Origin: Planococcus citri
Taxonomy: Eukaryota > Arthropoda > Insecta > Hemiptera > Pseudococcidae
NCBI RefSeq assembly: GCF_950023065.1
Contig: NC_088681.1
Span: forward strand, 6,138,001 to 6,202,000
Direction of reading: 5' to 3'
DNA length: 64,000 nt
Below, piece after piece: positions 62,346-64,000 of the stretch; position 1 is the first letter of the stretch, and each line of letters opens with the position of its first letter. The notes below the pieces were generated by a model that was not told the DNA's origin, searched no databases, and saw nothing but the letters and a program-made list of their open reading frames with translations. The position numbers and the translations under genes are program-made.

Positions 62346-62954
62346 TCAAGTACATTTAGATGATATGTGATTGGCTAAGCTGCGCTTCTTGCTGAATTTG
62401 AGGCCACAATGGGCACACTCAAAATGAGGGCCTTCCACATGGATACGTTCGTGCACTGCCCTACTGCGATCCTGCTTGAATGGTTTGTTGCATATGTGGC
62501 ATTCGAAGGGTTTCTCGCTAGTATGCGTTCCTTGGTGCTGAGTAAGATGATCTTTTCGAGTAAAATTTTTGCTACACGTTTGGCAAGAAAACGGTTTTAC
62601 ACCGGAATGTAGTCTCATGTGTTTATTCAGAGACCCTCTATAGGAAAATTTTTTTCCGCAATCAGGGCACTCGAAACAAGCTCCTTTCGCATGCACGCGT
62701 TCGTGCTCCAATTTATTGCGATTGTACTTGAATCGTGCATCACAAATGCTGCACTTGTAGAGTTTCTTTTCACTATGTGTCAATCCATGTGCAATTAAAT
62801 TGCTTTCAGAAGCAAACTGTTTGTCACAAAGTTGGCAGTGAAACGGCTTCGAATGTTCTTGCTGCTGGTGTCTTGTCCAATCACATTTGTAGGAAAACTT
62901 TGTACCACAAATATCGCAACAGTATGGCAATGAATCCCGCATCTGTACCTTTGC
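62346..62954 (-). CDS. Z15: 7-finger C2H2 zinc-finger terminal exon (type B)
   Basis: Acceptor TTTTTTTCCTGCAG at 62955; leader AKVQMRDSLPYCCDICG. Seven complete fingers, final C2HC (FECAHCGLKF...HISSKCT). Helices: finger 4 YRGSLNKH, finger 5 RKDHLTQH, finger 6 QDRSRAVH. It is the rightmost exon in the window. If all exons belong to one gene, the promoter and shared 5' exons lie to the right of 64000. An ORF drawn to 63062 runs through the intron and should be ignored. Confidence 0.88.
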   Translation of the reverse strand, partial: AKVQMRDSLPYCCDICGTKFSYKCDWTRHQQQEHSKPFHCQLCDKQFASESNLIAHGLTHSEKKLYKCSICDARFKYNRNKLEHERVHAKGACFECPDCGKKFSYRGSLNKHMRLHSGVKPFSCQTCSKNFTRKDHLTQHQGTHTSEKPFECHICNKPFKQDRSRAVHERIHVEGPHFECAHCGLKFSKKRSLANHISSKCT

Positions 62955-63209
62955 CTGCAGGAAAAAAAGATCATATCGCAAATGACACATCCTTTCTTTT
63001 GAATAATTGTGTGCCCAATTACGAATAAAGTATAATATATGTGTAGGGTGTCCAACTGACAAGCATACAGAATAACCCCCCCTCCAAAAAAGCTTTGTGT
63101 TTAATATTTTGTTTGGTCACAGTGAATAAAAGGGGAAATGACAACACACCTATCTCGCGTTGCCAATCTGTATTTCTAACAAAAAAACTCAGTTCAGGGT
63201 ACCTACTCG
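62955..63209 (-). other. upstream flank of Z15 (type B)
   Basis: Intron block CAAATGACACATCC (62978), type-B block (TTGGTCACAGTGAATAAAAG at 63113 to TTGCCAATCTGTATTTCTAAC) and GGTACCTACTCGATATTTCTG (63198), cut by other sequence from 63220. Confidence 0.5.
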
Positions 63210-63900
63210 ATATTTCTGAGGCAATTGGACTGCATATTCGTGTTCGGGGTGTTCGAGTCATATGGAAATGACACTAACATTATGAAAATAGCTCAACTTT
63301 CAAAATTGTAAAAATTCAGGTGGGGCAGAGGCACTGGAGGGGTGTGGATGAGGGTAGCATAAAATTGGACGTCATATTCGTGTTCGGGGGGTTCAATTCA
63401 TGTGGAAATGACACCTCGTTTACCAAAAACAATAATTTACACCAGGATCCATTTTTACCCCCTCTGTATGTTTTTTCAATTTTTGACCACGGCCCACCTC
63501 AAATTTTTTTTTGAAAAAAAAATATTTTTTTTAGGGGTTAAAAACACACTTAAAAATGCTATTCGCATTTTTGTGCCGAATCATGGTCATCGCTAAAACG
63601 AATAAACATAGCTAAAAAAACTCCATTTTGAGGGGGAAATACGGATGGGAGGGGGGGGGGTGACAATTTTTGTGGAGATACCTTTTATGGATGTTTACAA
63701 CATACCAAAAAGGGGGCTGAGAAAAATTTGTTTATTGTAATTTCCAAAAAGGGGAGATTCTCGAAAACGGGGGAGGGGGGGTCTGGGGGTCTGAAACTTT
63801 TCTGACGGTAGGTGCTCAAGGGTACCCACCCTCCATGCAAATATCAACCCCAAAGCTCTCCGGTGGCAAATTCGCCATACTTATCCACCTATAGCCTTTG
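63210..63900. repeat. diverged relative of the 42262 foldback
   Basis: ATATTCGTGTTCGGGG occurs at 63234 and 63383, matching CATATTCGTGCTTAGGGG at 42979. The stretch 63630-63800 (TTTTTGTGGAGATACC, AAGGGGGCTGAGAAAAA) matches 43080-43260. G- and C-runs are frequent. No clear terminal repeats or duplication are visible in the window. Confidence 0.55.
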
Positions 63901-64000
63901 GGTGAAATTGGCATTTTGTGCGAAGTCATTTTTGAAATCTTAAATGATTAGTCCATAAAATTGCAAAAATTCAAAAAAAAAATAATTCGAGTATCAAATT

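Overview
This is eukaryotic, animal-type DNA: AT-rich, intron-bearing and crowded with transposon copies. Bacterial operons, tRNA and rRNA genes and CRISPR arrays are absent. C2H2 zinc-finger exons, RTE- and Jockey-type LINE sequences and many small inverted-repeat elements fit an arthropod. An insect is my best guess, and the species cannot be read from the sequence.

The backbone is a minus-strand tandem array of zinc-finger (ZNF) exons, here called Z1 (left) to Z15 (right). Fourteen remain and one (Z11) is reduced to its 3' end. Each exon begins directly after a splice acceptor of the type (T)nCCTGCAG or (T)nCCTGTAG. All enter in the same reading phase with a leader of the type AKVQMRDSLP or VKVLIRNSFP. 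Each runs through 7 or 10 fingers to a final C2HC finger ending SSKCT and a stop. About half lack an in-frame ATG before finger 1, so translation must begin in an upstream exon that is not visible here, presumably beyond position 64000. The layout suits interchangeable 3'-terminal exons of one or a few genes (the logic of Drosophila lola or mod(mdg4)), or a cluster of recently duplicated two-exon ZNF genes. Two unit types, A and B, are told apart by their upstream flanks. In the right half B and A alternate as pairs with a nearly constant spacing once insertions are subtracted. Finger scaffolds are nearly constant while the DNA-contact positions vary. Several exons are decayed: Z1 (nonsense), Z3 (insertion), Z10 (truncation), Z11 (deletion) and Z12 (two lost fingers).

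Layout: 0-5 kb, a unit flank, Z1 and a TA-flanked element (family M1). 5-9.5 kb, a poly(A)-tailed retrocopy with a macro-domain fragment. 9.5-18.4 kb, Z2, Z3 (cut by a 1.5 kb element with subterminal AGCGTTTTCGCT motifs), a 2.6 kb foldback and Z4. 18.4-21.8 kb, a nearly full-length RTE-type LINE with an 11-bp target-site duplication (TSD). 22.3-24.6 kb, an ORF1-only Jockey-like copy carrying two nested elements. 26-30.5 kb, Z5 and Z6 with three hAT-type elements. 31.4-35.6 kb, an M1 element filled by two LINE fragments and three further small elements. 37.7-48.5 kb, Z7 to Z10 with a foldback, a Jockey-like 3' end and a long palindrome. 49.9-51.1 kb, an element with about 20 GTCGT-type subterminal motifs. 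51.1-53.7 kb, the lost Z11 and a second ORF1-only copy. 54-63 kb, Z12 to Z15 with a third foldback.

The spacers between exons are built mainly from one older long-inverted-repeat family rich in GGAGCCTCC/GGAGGCTCC, now copied along with the exons. The apparent function is expansion and diversification of a DNA-binding zinc-finger repertoire in a transposon-dense locus.
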